Source: an uncultured Ignavibacteriota bacterium
Lineage (GTDB): Bacteria; Bacteroidota; Ignavibacteria; UBA10030; UBA8401
Direction of reading: 5' to 3'
Assembly (NCBI GenBank): GCA_903861125.1
Contig: CAIOTF010000023.1
Coordinates: 1-64,000 of the forward strand
Length of the DNA stretch: 64,000 nucleotides
Shown here: piece by piece, positions 62,738 to 64,000 of the stretch
Layout of the letters: every line of letters begins with the position of its first letter
How positions within the stretch are numbered: position 1 is the first letter of the stretch
Notes under the pieces: model-generated
Seen by the model: the letters and a program-made list of their open reading frames with translations, nothing else
Told to the model about the DNA's origin: nothing
Database searches by the model: none
Program-made: the position numbers and the translations under genes

Positions 62738-64000
62738 CTATTTCATCAACAGCATTTTTTTTGTTTCGGTGAAGATCTTTTCACCATTTGAAATAACATG
62801 GACTTTATAAAAATAAACACCGGTAGAAACTGTGATACCGGAATCATCGTTTCCATCCCATTCAACACTGTACGTTCCGATCGTTTGGAATTCATTCCTC
62901 AGCGTACGCACGCGCTGGCCGAGAATGTTATAGATCTCGAGCATAACATGACCGCTATGACCGAGAACGTACCGAATTTGGGTTGAGGGATTGAACGGGT
63001 TCGGATAATTCTGCAGCAATGAATAATCAAGAGCAAGAAGAGGAATGCCCTGTGTATTTTTTTCCACAAATTCCGTTTTCCCCGCGATCAAACGGAAATT
63101 TCGCCGTGTTTCATTCTTCATCATCGAGAACTGATACTGATATGATGTTCCAAGCAGCACTGCTTTTTCCGTTGTTTTATCGATCAGATATAATGAAAAA
63201 TTATTAGGCACATATCCGAACTCGGTCAATGTAAGATCGATGCTCGATTGCACATTTGAAGAGATCACTTCAAAGTCCCAGTATACACCCTCTTCGTTTG
63301 CCGCTCGGATATCTGTTGCATACGATCCCGGCTGCTGCTTCCACTGTTTGTTCGGAAACCGTACGATCACGTAATCGGTCGGTGTCGGAGGCGGCTCCGC
63401 TATATCATAGCTGTCGAACTCGTCTTTCGCGCCGGGAGCAACACCGGCAAAGTTTTCGCTGTCGCCGGACTTACCGGATGCTGCAGAGATGCCGACTTTC
63501 CATTCACCGGCATTCAGAGAAGCGGTTACAGATGAATTCTTGCCGAGGTTCGCATTCGGAAGATTTGTGATATCCTGAGGATTGATCTTGATCGTCAGAC
63601 TGTCCGCGGAATAATTCTTCACAAAGTATCCTGAGAATGGTTCCATCGCCAACGATTCCGGTTTAAAACCAGTTCCGTCGTATCCCCAAAGTACGTTCTG
63701 CACCGAGTCGTGAACGGAGTGTTTCCAGCTTACCTTGTACGGAAACGGATTTCCGATAATAGAATATCCGGGACCGATCTTGATCTCATAAAAATTCTTT
63801 ACCGGCACAATAGTGGCATTTCCCGGAGTGATGTCGAATTGACCGCGCGTAATAAGCCAGTACGCCTCTCCTCGACGGAAGGAGTTGAATTTCTCACTCG
63901 GAAACTCAGCATATTTAGCCAACGCCGGATCGTAGCGTCCAAACAATCTCCAAATCAACGGATTCGGATCGCCTAATCCTTTCAGCACCGATTTAACGTC
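62738..64000 (-). CDS. secreted protein with C-terminal sorting domain, 5' end beyond the window
   Basis: The frame is open through the right edge (the codons at 63989-64000 read DVKS), so the N-terminus is missing and the GTG at 63988 is not a start. At least 420 residues are seen: repeated beta-rich stretches with FYEIKIGPGYSIIGNPFPYK, FRRGEAYWLITRG and PFSGYFVKNYSADSLTI. The end is a sorting domain: LLQNYPNPFNPSTQIRYVLG ... WDGNDDSGITVSTGVYFYKV. It is probably a large exported surface protein. Function is unknown. Confidence 0.85.
   Translation of the reverse strand, partial: DVKSVLKGLGDPNPLIWRLFGRYDPALAKYAEFPSEKFNSFRRGEAYWLITRGQFDITPGNATIVPVKNFYEIKIGPGYSIIGNPFPYKVSWKHSVHDSVQNVLWGYDGTGFKPESLAMEPFSGYFVKNYSADSLTIKINPQDITNLPNANLGKNSSVTASLNAGEWKVGISAASGKSGDSENFAGVAPGAKDEFDSYDIAEPPPTPTDYVIVRFPNKQWKQQPGSYATDIRAANEEGVYWDFEVISSNVQSSIDLTLTEFGYVPNNFSLYLIDKTTEKAVLLGTSYQYQFSMMKNETRRNFRLIAGKTEFVEKNTQGIPLLALDYSLLQNYPNPFNPSTQIRYVLGHSGHVMLEIYNILGQRVRTLRNEFQTIGTYSVEWDGNDDSGITVSTGVYFYKVHVISNGEKIFTETKKMLLMK

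Noticed and set aside
1-64000. CRISPR arrays, rRNA or tRNA genes
   Set aside because: No regularly spaced repeats, no rRNA landmarks and no cloverleaf with a T-loop GTTCGANTC were recognised on either strand.

Overview
The window looks like chromosomal DNA of an uncultured member of the Ignavibacteria / Chlorobi side of the Bacteroidota (FCB) group. Three secreted proteins (12919-14271, 60509-62554, 62738-64000) end in the sorting domain with the core NYPNPFNPSTTIRF or a close variant, typical of Ignavibacteria and related lineages. Other lineage hints are TonB receptors with a carboxypeptidase-regulatory-like plug extension, LytS/LytTR signalling, an HYC_CC_PP-type protein and a fused KorB-gamma oxidoreductase. 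No rRNA, tRNA, CRISPR array, transposase, integrase or phage gene was seen.

Layout. 1-2275: two tandem DUF1566 lipoproteins (one cut by the left edge). 2415-5131: fatty-acid desaturase behind a possible leader ORF, a 149-bp MITE-like repeat, and three small conserved proteins. 5390-8324: an apparent operon of type III polyketide synthase, methyltransferase and FAD oxidoreductase. 8343-12827: envelope and periplasmic genes on the minus strand (beta-barrels, GDPD lipoprotein, metallophosphoesterase, threonine-dehydrogenase-like SDR). 12919-17342: secreted GH3 and GH92 glycosidases. 17394-21743: FKBP, SGNH hydrolase, dienelactone hydrolase, MurB, Sua5. 21966-32707: TonB receptor, lipocalin, alpha/beta hydrolase, a degenerate M1-like protein with TPRs, a DNA glycosylase, glycogen synthase, aldo/keto reductase, carbonic anhydrase, esterase. 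32743-44505: PhzF-like enzyme, NTF2-like protein, LytTR regulator with LytS kinase and two LiaF/LiaI-like membrane proteins, GT2, an 'asparagine synthetase B'-labelled secreted protein, ECF sigma factor, DnaX, Lon. 44639-45533: a two-gene YeeE/YedE transporter.

45596-49746 is the most unusual part: an AT-rich island, all genes on the minus strand, bracketed by two identical 30-bp terminator hairpins. It encodes a membrane-anchored TlpA-like thioredoxin (CEHC), a membrane-anchored C39-type peptidase, a secreted protein of unknown function, an 82-residue precursor-like peptide (Sec-like signal, double-glycine leader motif, 32-residue core with four cysteines spaced CX6C-X8-CX6C), a Yip1-like membrane protein, a MauE/DoxX-like redox membrane protein and a small lipoprotein whose start is frameshifted. 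I read it as a candidate, apparently undescribed, disulfide-stabilised secreted peptide system in which export would use Sec and processing would happen on the periplasmic face, with no C39 ABC transporter in sight.

49842-64000: methyltransferase, dipeptidyl-peptidase III, 2-oxoacid:ferredoxin oxidoreductase (alpha plus fused beta-gamma), ferritin-like small protein, a second MITE-like copy in opposite orientation, a globin, a metal-linked set (HYC_CC_PP protein, HMA protein, TonB receptor), a HEAT-repeat protein, a GH18 protein with sorting domain, and a second sorting-domain protein cut by the right edge. All functional calls come from reading translated motifs; no database search was run.
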